A stretch of DNA of 64,000 nt, taken from contig CAMOGT010000001.1 of assembly GCA_946614295.1 (NCBI GenBank), positions 1 to 64,000 of the forward strand, written 5' to 3'. The DNA is from an uncultured Bacteroidales bacterium. Lineage in GTDB: Bacteria; Bacteroidota; Bacteroidia; Bacteroidales; Paludibacteraceae. Below are positions 36,643 through 45,100 of this stretch, piece after piece. The notes beneath the pieces were generated by a model. That model saw nothing but the letters and a program-made list of their open reading frames with translations, did not search any database and was not told the DNA's origin. Position numbers and translations under genes: made by a program. Position 1 is the stretch's first letter. Each line of letters begins with the position of its first letter.

Positions 36643-36707
36643 TGCATTTTTTTGCAAAAATATTTGGTCATGTCAAAAAAAAGCAGTACCTTTGCACCCG
36701 CTTTTGA
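36643..36707 (+). repeat. 65-bp duplicated tRNA promoter cassette, copy 2
   Basis: Identical over 65 bp to 32282-32346; contains the tRNA-Lys promoter, TTG 36664-36666 and TACCTTTGC 36687-36695 with a 20-nt spacer. Confidence 0.95.
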
Positions 36708-36717
36708 GAAAAAGCAT

Positions 36718-36754
36718 GAGTATCCGGTACTCAGTTCGTGCACAATAAGTGCAC
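36718..36754 (+). other. Two hairpins in the tRNA-Lys leader
   Basis: GAGTA/TACTC (36718-36722 with 36728-36732) and GTGCAC/GTGCAC (36738-36743 with 36749-36754). They lie between the promoter and the mature tRNA 5' end. Confidence 0.45.
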
Positions 36755-36761
36755 ACGATCT

Positions 36762-36834
36762 GTCTCCCTAGCTCAGTTGGTAGAGCAACTGACTCTTAAT
36801 CAGTGGGTCGAGGGTTCGAGTCCCTCGGGGGACA
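36762..36834 (+). tRNA. tRNA-Lys (CTT)
   Basis: 73 nt cloverleaf: acceptor GTCTCCC/GGGGGAC, D stem GCTC/GAGC with GG in the loop, anticodon stem ACTGA/TCAGT with loop CTCTTAA (anticodon CTT), T stem GAGGG/CCCTC with TTCGAGT, discriminator A, no encoded CCA. Confidence 0.96.
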
Positions 36835-36835
36835 C

Positions 36836-36863
36836 AAAAGGTGCGACAAGCACCTTTTTTTTG
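36836..36863 (+). terminator. Terminator after tRNA-Lys
   Basis: GGTGC/GCACC stem with loop GACAA, extended by flanking AAAA and a run of T residues. Confidence 0.85.
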
Positions 36864-36924
36864 TGCGTTTTTGCAAAGTGTAGTTTGCAAAATGATGTAA
36901 TTTTCATTTTTATGCTCGAATAAT

Positions 36925-36956
36925 TTGTATATATCGCATAATTGTAGTAATTTTGC
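36925..36956 (+). promoter_or_regulatory. Promoter of the 581-aa secreted protein
   Basis: TTG 36925-36927, 20-nt spacer, TAATTTTGC 36948-36956. The untranslated leader would be about 85 nt. Confidence 0.65.
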
Positions 36957-37046
36957 AAAGATTTTGGCGTTTTGTATTGCCGAACGTACCAAAAGTAGCA
37001 AAATGTAAAATTAAATACAACAATTATTAACTAAAATTAATTCGTT

Positions 37047-38792
37047 ATGAAGAAATTTTTATCTCTTTTATGCGCAGCAGTGCTCGTACTGAGTGCAAGC
37101 GCAGCTCCTTTTGCAAAGGTAGCGAAGAAAGATTTCCGGAAGGTAGCTAAGCTTCCGAAGATCGAGAATCTGGAGTCTCAGCGTATTACGACTCCGTTGT
37201 TTAAGGATTTCAAGGCTATTAGCAAAGCTCCGGCAGCCAAGCAGGATGTAGCAGCTCCGTTTCTCCTTCAGGCTGTGTTCTATGGTGCTTATAATGATGC
37301 TGTGAACGGCAGTGAAGGCGATATGTCTTGGACGCTTACATTCCTTGGTGGTGCCGACACAACTTATGTAGGGGCAGTAAGTATTACTACTGTGGCTTCC
37401 AATAAGATAGCCGGTGAGTATGAGGTAACCACAGCCACCGGTGAGGTTGTATTTGCAGCAGGTGATACCGCAGCCGTAAGTGGTGCTATCCGTTTGACCG
37501 CAACGGGAGCTGACACTTATCATGTTGAGCTTTCAGCAGTAGATGCGCAAAATCGTGAGTGGAATATAGATGCCGAGCTTGAAGTTTTAGCAATAGATTT
37601 TCTGACTTTTGTTTACGCTCAGTATGGTTACGCGAATATGTCGGACGCAATCATTGACCTGAAAGATTTTAAGATTGAGCCAAACGGTGTGGTAAAGAAC
37701 GTATTGGTAGATCTGCCGAATGTGACGGAATATACCAGCGATGTAATGTACGAAGGATATAGTGCTGATCAAGCATATTATGTACAGCTTGATTTTGCAT
37801 TTAGCGATACAATAAAACTTCCTCATGAGCTTGCGTATGAAGATTTCTTGATGAACTACACCAAGTTGTATGATATGAACAATGGTGGTTTGGCAATTCG
37901 CATTGATACCATCTGGGATGCTACTTTGAGCGAGAGCGGAGATACTCTTGTAATCGACGCAAAACTGTTGTGTGTAGATAGTATCCAATATAATATCCAC
38001 ATGTTGTCTTACGAGCCGGAGGTACAAGATACCATCCGCCACAGCTTCGCACGTCAAGCGGTAGTACAAGAGCAAAACCAGTTCTTCTATTTCGGAACGG
38101 CAGATGCTGAATATCTCGTGATGGTTGGTGTTATCGGCTCCTATGCGGCCGGAGATTATACTCTTGCAGACGACATTTATGGACGTTATACCTATCTCGC
38201 CAAGATAAACGGAACCGATACTACTACGTTGGATTATCTTGATCTGAAGGTGGCCATTACTGCCGGTGATGATGCTTATGCTATTCAGGTAGAGTGCCTG
38301 GCAAAGGATAAGAACTATTATATCTTCAATATGGCAGCAGCCAAACCGATTGAGGTAGTGCCGGTTGATATGACCTTCTCGTTTGCTCAAACGGACAGCA
38401 CGATTGTCATTACTCCGTCGAATCTCGAGGAGCCGTTTGATTTTGTTGTCTTGCCGAAGGCAAACTATGACGCAGCAGTATTCAAGAGCAATGCAGATAC
38501 AGTAGCCGCATATGCATACCAGCAGAAGGGAGATCAGTATGCAGTTACCGGTGTACAAGTGGTATCTTTTGATGCCCTTCGTAAGCAGGGTGCGAGCGGC
38601 GAGATTGTACTCGTAGTTTATGGTTGCAATCATGGTGTAACTACCCCTGCCGCAGCATATACTTTCGGCCTCTATCCGCAGGGTATTGAGAATGCAGAGG
38701 ATGGTGCAAAGGCAGTTAAGCGTTTTGAGAATGGTCAGCTGATCATTGAGAAGAACGGCATTAAGTACAACGCACTGGGTGTACGCCTCTAA
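37047..38792 (+). CDS. Secreted protein of unknown function
   Basis: 581 aa. Signal peptide MKKFLSLLCAAVLVLSASA, then a Lys/Ala-rich stretch and a long beta-rich body with repeated modules (for example YAQYGYANMSDA..., VMVGVIGSYAAGDY). The last 25 residues (NGQLIIEKNGIKYNALG) resemble the tail of the protein at 1053-2573. No enzyme motif is seen. Codon use is less GC-rich than neighbouring genes. It has its own promoter and is followed by three hairpins; a long open frame on the opposite strand is an artefact. Confidence 0.75.
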   Translation: MKKFLSLLCAAVLVLSASAAPFAKVAKKDFRKVAKLPKIENLESQRITTPLFKDFKAISKAPAAKQDVAAPFLLQAVFYGAYNDAVNGSEGDMSWTLTFLGGADTTYVGAVSITTVASNKIAGEYEVTTATGEVVFAAGDTAAVSGAIRLTATGADTYHVELSAVDAQNREWNIDAELEVLAIDFLTFVYAQYGYANMSDAIIDLKDFKIEPNGVVKNVLVDLPNVTEYTSDVMYEGYSADQAYYVQLDFAFSDTIKLPHELAYEDFLMNYTKLYDMNNGGLAIRIDTIWDATLSESGDTLVIDAKLLCVDSIQYNIHMLSYEPEVQDTIRHSFARQAVVQEQNQFFYFGTADAEYLVMVGVIGSYAAGDYTLADDIYGRYTYLAKINGTDTTTLDYLDLKVAITAGDDAYAIQVECLAKDKNYYIFNMAAAKPIEVVPVDMTFSFAQTDSTIVITPSNLEEPFDFVVLPKANYDAAVFKSNADTVAAYAYQQKGDQYAVTGVQVVSFDALRKQGASGEIVLVVYGCNHGVTTPAAAYTFGLYPQGIENAEDGAKAVKRFENGQLIIEKNGIKYNALGVRL

Positions 38793-38794
38793 AA

Positions 38795-38814
38795 ATCGTG
38801 CATTAATGCACGAT
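38795..38814 (+). other. Perfect 20-bp palindrome just after the stop codon
   Basis: ATCGTGCATT followed by its exact complement. It lies 3 nt after the stop of the 581-aa protein gene; no T-run follows. Confidence 0.6.
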
Positions 38815-38830
38815 GCATAAACGCAAGGTT

Positions 38831-38846
38831 GTCCCGATGACGGGAC
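38831..38846 (+). other. Hairpin GTCCCG-ATGA-CGGGAC
   Basis: Perfect 6-bp stem with a 4-nt loop, second of three consecutive hairpins. Confidence 0.5.
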
Positions 38847-38864
38847 AAGAATGCAAGATGCAGA

Positions 38865-38895
38865 ACAGCTCCGCAGTAATGCGGGGCTGTTTTTG
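38865..38895 (+). terminator. Intrinsic terminator
   Basis: ACAGCTCCGCA pairs with TGCGGGGCTGT (one G-T pair) around loop GTAA, followed by TTTTTG. Confidence 0.85.
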
Positions 38896-39026
38896 TGTAT
38901 GGGGAGGGGGAGCCCCCAGCCCCCTAAAGGGAGAGAAGGGGGCGAAAGGTGAAAGGGGCGTGGGGTGGATGGTGTTTGAACGGTGTTAACACGTAGTACG
39001 ATGGTCACTATATGGTCGCGTTTATA

Positions 39027-39081
39027 ACCTACTAATCACCTACTAATCACCTACTAAATACATACTAATCGCGTACTATAA
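39027..39081 (+). repeat. 11-bp tandem array, same unit as 19855-19909
   Basis: ACCTACTAATC twice, ACCTACTAAAT, ACATACTAATC and a degenerate fifth unit; all on an 11-bp step. Confidence 0.88.
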
Positions 39082-39124
39082 TATGCATGCGAGTAGAGAA
39101 GGGGAGGGAAAGAGAAAATGAAGG

Positions 39125-39144
39125 CTCGCGCAATTATGCGCGAG
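39125..39144 (+). other. Hairpin CTCGCGCA-ATTA-TGCGCGAG
   Basis: Perfect 8-bp stem, 4-nt loop, in the spacer upstream of nrdD. No T-run; purpose unknown. Confidence 0.5.
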
Positions 39145-39199
39145 AAAGGAAAGATGCTTAGTGTAAAAAGTAGAGGATGGTAGTGTTGAAAACTTTTTA

Positions 39200-39280
39200 T
39201 TTTGGACAACTTTTGAACATTTCAAAAAATGTAAAATGCTGTAAATATGTGCATTGTGATTTCGTTTTGGACAACTTTTG
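39200..39280 (+). promoter_or_regulatory. Paired 16-bp direct repeats upstream of nrdD
   Basis: TTTTGGACAACTTTTG occurs at 39200-39215 and, identically, at 39265-39280, 65 bp apart, 33-98 bp upstream of the nrdD -33 element. Could be binding sites of a regulator; it does not match the NrdR-box consensus that I know. Confidence 0.5.
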
Positions 39281-39311
39281 TAAAATGTAGATAAATTTTC
39301 TTGTCAAAAAA

Positions 39312-39344
39312 TTTGCACAATTGAAAAATTTATTGTACCTTTGC
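39312..39344 (+). promoter_or_regulatory. Promoter of nrdDG
   Basis: TTTGCAC with TTG 39313-39315, 20-nt spacer, TACCTTTGC 39336-39344. The leader to the ATG is about 95 nt and purine-rich. Confidence 0.85.
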
Positions 39345-39444
39345 ACTCGATTTAGGCTCGAGAGGAAAGAACCGGAAAATCCGGAGAGAGTAGAAAGACG
39401 AACGGAGTAGAAAGATAGATATACAGATATATTATACTTTTATT

Positions 39445-41544
39445 ATGGAAACATACATTATCAAACGTGACGGTAAAAAGGAGCTTTTTACCATTGACAA
39501 GATCAAGAATGCAATCTCGAAGGCATTCTTAGCAGTGGGTGCGTTTGCGACGGAAGAGACATTAGGGGCAATCCTTTCGCACCTGCGAGTACGTAACGAA
39601 CAAACGGTGGAGGAGATTCAGAACCAGGTAGAGGTGGCGTTGATGGCTGAGGGGTATTACCAGGTAGCGAAAGCGTTTATTCTGTATCGCCAGGGTCACA
39701 CGGAGGACCGTGAGACCCAGCAGCGTCTGGATTTCATGATGAACTACGTTCAGGCAAGTAATGCGGCAGAGGGTTCGAAGTTTGATGCGAACGCGAACGT
39801 GGAGCACAAGAACATCGCTACGCTGATCGGCGAGCTGCCGAAGCAGGGTTTCATCCGTCTGAACCGCCGTCTGCTGACCGAGCGCATCAAAGAGATGTAC
39901 GGCAAGGAGCTGAGCGACAAGTACATGTCGTTGCTGAACCAGCACTTCATCTACAAGAACGACGAGACGAACCTCGCGAACTACTGTGCGTCCATCACGA
40001 TGTACCCTTGGCTGATCGGCGGTACGAAGAGCATCGGCGGCAACGCCACTCCTCCGAAGAACCTGAAGTCCTTCTGCGGCGGATTCATCAACATGGTATT
40101 CATGGTGAGCTCGATGCTTTCAGGCGCGTGCGCTACGCCCGAGTTCCTTATGTACATGAACTATTTCATTGAGAAGGAGTACGGCGAGGACTACTACAAA
40201 CGCGCCGACGAGGTAGTGGACCTGAGTTTGAAACGCCGTACGATCGACCGCGTGATCTGCGACTGCTTCCAGCAGGTGGTTTACAGTCTGAACCAGCCGA
40301 GCGGCGCGCGTAACTTCCAGTCGGTATTCTGGAATATCAGTTACTACGACCGTTACTATTTCCAGAGCCTGTTCGAGAACTTCCGTTTCCCGGACGGCGA
40401 GGCACCGCACTGGGACAGTTTGAACTGGTTGCAGAAGCGATTCATGAACTGGTTCAACGAAGAGCGTACCCGCACGGTACTGACCTTCCCGGTAGAGACG
40501 ATGGCTCTGCTGGCAGAGAACGGCGACATCAAGGACAAGGAGTACGCCGATTTCACGGCAGAGATGTACGCAAAGGGTCACTCGTTCTTCACGTACGTGA
40601 GTGACAACGCGGACAGCCTGTCGAGTTGCTGCCGTCTGCGTAACGCGATCACCGACAACAGCTTCAGCTACACATTAGGAGCTGGCGGAATCTCGACGGG
40701 TTCGAAATCCGTACTGACGATCAACCTGAACCGCGCTATCCAGTACGCCGTACGCAACAATATCCCGTACCAGGCATATGTAGAGGATGTCGTTGACCTG
40801 ATGCACAAAGTGCAGCTGGCTTACAACGAGAACCTCAAGAGCCTGCAGGCGAAAGGCATGCTTCCGCTGTTCGACGCCGGCTACATCAATATCGGCCGTC
40901 AGTACCTGACAATCGGTGTGAACGGTCTGGTAGAAGCAGCCGAGTTCCTCGGTCTGGAGATCAAGGACACTCCGGAGTACGCACATTTCGTACAGGAACT
41001 GCTCGGCATCATCGAGAAGAAGAACAAAGAGTACCGCACGAAAGACGTTATGTTCAACTGCGAGATGATTCCCGCCGAGAACGTAGGTGTCAAGCACGCT
41101 AAATGGGACAAAGAAGACGGATATGTAGTACCGCGCGACTGCTACAACAGCTATTTCTACGTAGTAGAGGACAAGAGTCTGAACGTACTGGACCGTTTCC
41201 GTCTGCACGGCCGCAAGTACATCGAGCACCTGACGGGTGGTAGCGCGCTGCACTGCAATCTGGAGGAGCACCTGAGCCAAGAGCAGTACCGCCAGTTGCT
41301 GCGCGTAGCGGCTGTAGAGGGATGTAACTACTTCACGTTCAATATCCCGAACACGATCTGTAACGACTGCGGTCACATCGACAAGCGCTATTTGAAGGAG
41401 TGCCCGCATTGCCACTCGAAGAACGTAGATTACCTGACGCGTGTGATCGGTTACATGAAGCGGGTATCCAACTTCTCGGAGGCACGCCAGAAAGAGGCTG
41501 CTCAGCGTTACTACGCCGAGAAGAACAAAGCTCCGCAGTGCTAA
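39445..41544 (+). CDS. nrdD: Anaerobic ribonucleoside-triphosphate reductase (class III)
   Basis: 699 aa. Glycyl-radical enzyme making dNTPs without oxygen. Residues 1-90 are an ATP-cone; the catalytic barrel follows. Zinc site Cys 639, 642, 653 and 656 (ICNDCGH; CPHC). Glycyl radical at G669 in RVIGYMKR. Normal length. Stop overlaps the nrdG start (TAATG). Confidence 0.96.
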   Translation: METYIIKRDGKKELFTIDKIKNAISKAFLAVGAFATEETLGAILSHLRVRNEQTVEEIQNQVEVALMAEGYYQVAKAFILYRQGHTEDRETQQRLDFMMNYVQASNAAEGSKFDANANVEHKNIATLIGELPKQGFIRLNRRLLTERIKEMYGKELSDKYMSLLNQHFIYKNDETNLANYCASITMYPWLIGGTKSIGGNATPPKNLKSFCGGFINMVFMVSSMLSGACATPEFLMYMNYFIEKEYGEDYYKRADEVVDLSLKRRTIDRVICDCFQQVVYSLNQPSGARNFQSVFWNISYYDRYYFQSLFENFRFPDGEAPHWDSLNWLQKRFMNWFNEERTRTVLTFPVETMALLAENGDIKDKEYADFTAEMYAKGHSFFTYVSDNADSLSSCCRLRNAITDNSFSYTLGAGGISTGSKSVLTINLNRAIQYAVRNNIPYQAYVEDVVDLMHKVQLAYNENLKSLQAKGMLPLFDAGYINIGRQYLTIGVNGLVEAAEFLGLEIKDTPEYAHFVQELLGIIEKKNKEYRTKDVMFNCEMIPAENVGVKHAKWDKEDGYVVPRDCYNSYFYVVEDKSLNVLDRFRLHGRKYIEHLTGGSALHCNLEEHLSQEQYRQLLRVAAVEGCNYFTFNIPNTICNDCGHIDKRYLKECPHCHSKNVDYLTRVIGYMKRVSNFSEARQKEAAQRYYAEKNKAPQC

Positions 41545-42041
41545 TGAAAGTAGCATCGTTTGACGTCGTATTTCAAGAGATTCCCGGGGAGGTGACGCTT
41601 GCGCTCAACCTCTCCGGGTGTCCTTGTCATTGCCCGGGTTGCCACAGTCCGCATCTATGGGAGGACATCGGCGAAGAGCTGAACGAAGCGCTGATAGACG
41701 ATCTGACTGAGCGGTACAAGGGCTTGATCACGTGCGTGGCGTTCATGGGCGGCGACCAGGATCCGGCATATGTAGCGCAGATGGCGGAGCACGTTCACAA
41801 TTCACAATTCACAATTCACAATTCACAATTTACAAATCACAATTCACAATTAAAGACGGCTTGGTATAGCGGTCGTGTGAAGATGCCGGGGCCGGACAGT
41901 CCGTTTGACTACGTGAAGCTCGGTCCGTATATCGAGGCACTCGGCGGTCTGAAAAGCGAGAAAACGAACCAGCGGCTCTACAAACGAGTAGGGGAGGAAT
42001 GGGAGGATGTTACTTCCTCCTTTTGGAGGAAGAAGCTGTGA
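41544..42041 (+). CDS. nrdG: Class III ribonucleotide reductase activating protein
   Basis: 165 aa from ATG 41544. Radical SAM enzyme that installs the glycyl radical on NrdD. Its cluster motif is GCPCHCPGCHSP (Cys-x3-Cys-x2-Cys); FMGGDQDP follows. From about residue 84 to 104 the chain is HNSQFTIHNSQFTNHNSQ, encoded by eight tandem heptamers (41794-41849), between the GGDQDP helix and TAWYSGR. This replaces a segment that in homologues is a short loop/helix. One unit more or less would shift the frame. Confidence 0.92.
   Translation: MKVASFDVVFQEIPGEVTLALNLSGCPCHCPGCHSPHLWEDIGEELNEALIDDLTERYKGLITCVAFMGGDQDPAYVAQMAEHVHNSQFTIHNSQFTNHNSQLKTAWYSGRVKMPGPDSPFDYVKLGPYIEALGGLKSEKTNQRLYKRVGEEWEDVTSSFWRKKL
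41794..41849 (+). repeat. Heptamer array inside nrdG
   Basis: Eight units: TTCACAA five times, TTTACAA, ATCACAA, TTCACAA (56 bp). Same core as the pyrK array (ACAATTC), read in frame as HNSQFTI-like 7-residue repeats. Confidence 0.95.
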
Positions 42042-42071
42042 TTTGAAGATTTGAAAATTTGAAGATTCGAC
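42040..42071 (+). repeat. 8-bp repeat after nrdG
   Basis: GATTTGAA, GATTTGAA, AATTTGAA, GATTCGAC, starting at the nrdG stop codon. Confidence 0.6.
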
Positions 42072-42080
42072 ATTTGAGAT

Positions 42081-42116
42081 ACACTAAGCCCCGCGAGCGA
42101 TCGCGGGGCTTAGTGT
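42081..42116. terminator. Perfect 16-bp-stem hairpin between convergent genes
   Basis: ACACTAAGCCCCGCGA pairs exactly with its complement around GCGA. It separates nrdG (plus) from the giant gene (minus, stop at 42134) and so probably serves as a two-way terminator, although T-runs are poor on both sides. Confidence 0.75.
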
Positions 42117-42133
42117 ATTGGTAGGGAAGTACT

Positions 42134-45100
42134 TTAGTAGATCAGTACTTTGTGACTCTCTGCCTGATTGCTTCGTTTCGTACGGATGAAATAGACTCCG
42201 CTGGTAGCCGGCAGGGTGAGTGTCGTCTTCCCTTCGCTCATGATGCCGGAGCCGATGAGCATACCCGTGGATGAGTAGATCTCATAAGTGCCGTCCTGCG
42301 GCGCCTCGATGGTAACCATCGGTGCATGTCGCGGCGCTTGAGTCGGATAGACAATGATCGGGTTATCGTATTTCTGCCAAGTGTACTGCACGATGGTTAA
42401 CGGGTAAGTCGGGTACTCGGTCGATTCACCCTTTCTCGTAGCCCACATCACTACGTTATTGCCAACTCTGAGATTGTTGTTGTGCAGGTAGCCGGCAGCC
42501 TGACTCACGTACGGATAGTCGTTCTCATCCGTCCATCTCACTTTCGAGAACTCATATCCGCAGTTGCAGTCGGAATTCAGCGGAGCCACGATGTCCATCC
42601 AGTTCTGCTGAATAATCCAACTCGGGTACCTCATGAGGAACTCAACCGTCTGTGACTCGCTTCTACCACAAGCCCCATTGTCGAGTTGTACCTGTACCGA
42701 GTAGTATCCGGGTTTGACATATTTATGATGTCCCTCATAGCAGGTATCCGCGTATTGCGGGATAGGCACGGAAACTACGTATTCATCGCCTTGCTTCGAC
42801 GTGGTCGCATTATAGAGGTTCGTGAACGCGGAGCTCGGGCCGTTCTTGAAGAGTACGTTGACCTTTGTCATGGAGTACAGTCCGTTATCGGTCGAGAAAT
42901 AGATATCCAGCATGTTCGCCTCTTCCTCTACCTCAGCGACTCTCACGCTGTTGATGTCGGTTGGCTGTCCTTTGATGAGGTGCAGTACATAGACATCGGT
43001 AATGGTATCCGTGTTAGGCCTGCGGATAGTGTCGTAGTAAAAGCCTTCCTTGCTATACCACTTGTCGTTACGCCACTTGATGGAATCATCGCCACAGACG
43101 ATGCGCTCTTCCGTAACGGGTTGAACCATGGTCAAGTGGAGAGTAGAGGTGTTGATACACTCGCCCGTTTGCCATGAGTGGACGTAATCGCCGGAGAGGT
43201 AGCACTCTCTTTCTACCACTTTGCCATCTACGACTTCTTTCCAGATATATGGCAGGTACTTCTCGTACACGCGCACGGACGTTTCCTTATGAATAGTAGG
43301 CGTGACAGTCAGTCTCATGGTGATGATCGAGTCACATCCGTCCACACTCTTGAGTTTCTGCTGATAGTCTCCCTCTACCGCCAATATCCGGTTGTAGAAA
43401 TGCACGGTGTCTCCTTCGCAGATAGTCCGTTTGATCGGTGGCATCTCGTATTTCGGCGCGTCATATATCTCTACGCGGTAGAGACTATCCATGCGTTTCG
43501 TGACTGTCGAGCGCCGAACGAAAGTGTAATAGCCTGCATGGGTGATGGTGTCATTATCGATGATCAGCGTCTCATTGGAGCAGAGCGGAATCTGGTTCCA
43601 GTCGGAGTAGTGGGTTGTAACAACGAAATCGAGATAAAGCGTACTGTCACAACCATATTGGTTGAAGAACTCGTTCGTATACTGGGTGGTCTTGACATCT
43701 TTGTCCCAGGACTGAGAAGCGGGAACCCATACGGGCAACTCCGGATAGTACAGCCGTCCTCCGTACGAGTAGGGCACCTCTTCATCCGTGATGACAATCC
43801 GTTTCTGCTCAACTGAAACGGGGTTGACAGTCAGGTCGATGTGCATAATCGTATCTCCGTCAGGCGACATCTTGGTGTAATTACCCTTCTTGGTCAGTTT
43901 CTGTCCGTAGAGGTCGTAGTACTCTCCGTCGCAGATAGTAACCTTACGCTCAATCTCCATCATACGTTTTGTGTTCACGGCAATCTGGTAAACACTGTCG
44001 CAACCATACATAGTCTTGAGGGTGTCGGTGTAAATCTTATTGGTTTCAGTAACATTTATACCATGAATGATGGTGGTCTCCCCTTCCTTGATCAGATGCT
44101 GCTCATAGATATAATACGAGGGGTGGACGGCCAGTCTCAACTCATAGATACTATCAAAACCATAGCGAGTCAGGTAAGGATCCCTATACGTGTATGTGGT
44201 GTCTTTACCATAACGCGTAGTGGTGTTCGATACTTTATAAGCGGTATCCATGTGAATAACTTGTCCGTGCCAGTGAATCGTATCCGGCGCACATATATCC
44301 CTGAACTCGGTATATAAGTACGAAGGATGAACCTCCAAGTGCAGGAAGATAGAACTGTCGCAATCGTTACTTGTTTTTCCTGTGTACTCATAGTCTCCCG
44401 GAACAGTCAGTTGACGTCCGTTGAACTCATAGAAATCCTTATCGGAGATATGTACTGTATCCCAACGCTCGTACTTAGGATGTACCTGCAGGGTATATTT
44501 GATGATCGAGTCGCAACCATGCTGTGACGGAATCGTATCGTAGAAGATCGCGCTCGTGCGGAAGGTATCTCTGCGGAAGATAAACATGTTTCCTTCGCAG
44601 AGGGATATATTCTTCTCGCCGTAGAAGGCGTCTCTTACGAAGAGGTGCAGCGTCGTTACTACGCGCGAGGAATCCGTCCACGCGGTAGGCAGCGAGTAAT
44701 CGCCTGTTTCGTTATACTCGATGCCATGCCATACAAACGGCAGTTGGTTCTTGCAGGTATACGCGGTGGTATCTACGTGGAACTCCTTCAACACCCTCAG
44801 GATGAGCTGGTATGTCTCGGGGCACTTGCCGTTCTGCACGGTGTGAGTGTAGATACCGGAGGTAGTGCAGATTGAGTCGTAGAACATGACGGTGTCGCCT
44901 TCGAAGATCGTTCGTGTATCTATCTGGTGTACCCTCGGCTGTACTTGCAGAGAGAGCATAACCACTGAGTCGCAACCATTGGCTGCTGTCAGGGTGTCAT
45001 AGTACGTTCCTTGTACGGTCAGTAGCGAGTCACCGAACTTGTAGAAGTCTCCCTCGCATATACGCGCGATAATAGGTTCGGGCGCGTGCGCGATAGGCAG

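Larger units (their letters stand above)
38896..39444 (+). other. Gene-free stretch before nrdD
   Basis: About 550 bp with no credible gene. It holds a G/C-tract inverted repeat (GCCCCCT 38919-38925 with AGGGGGC 38937-38943), the 11-bp array at 39027-39081, the hairpin at 39125-39144, a pair of 16-bp direct repeats at 39200-39215 and 39265-39280, and the nrdD promoter. Confidence 0.7.

Noticed and set aside
36738..36923. A 61-codon frame over tRNA-Lys
   Set aside because: Typical spurious translation of a tRNA gene.
37587..39008. A 473-codon open frame on the minus strand
   Set aside because: It is antisense to a gene with a signal peptide, promoter and terminator, has no signal or domain, and runs into G/C-rich gap sequence.
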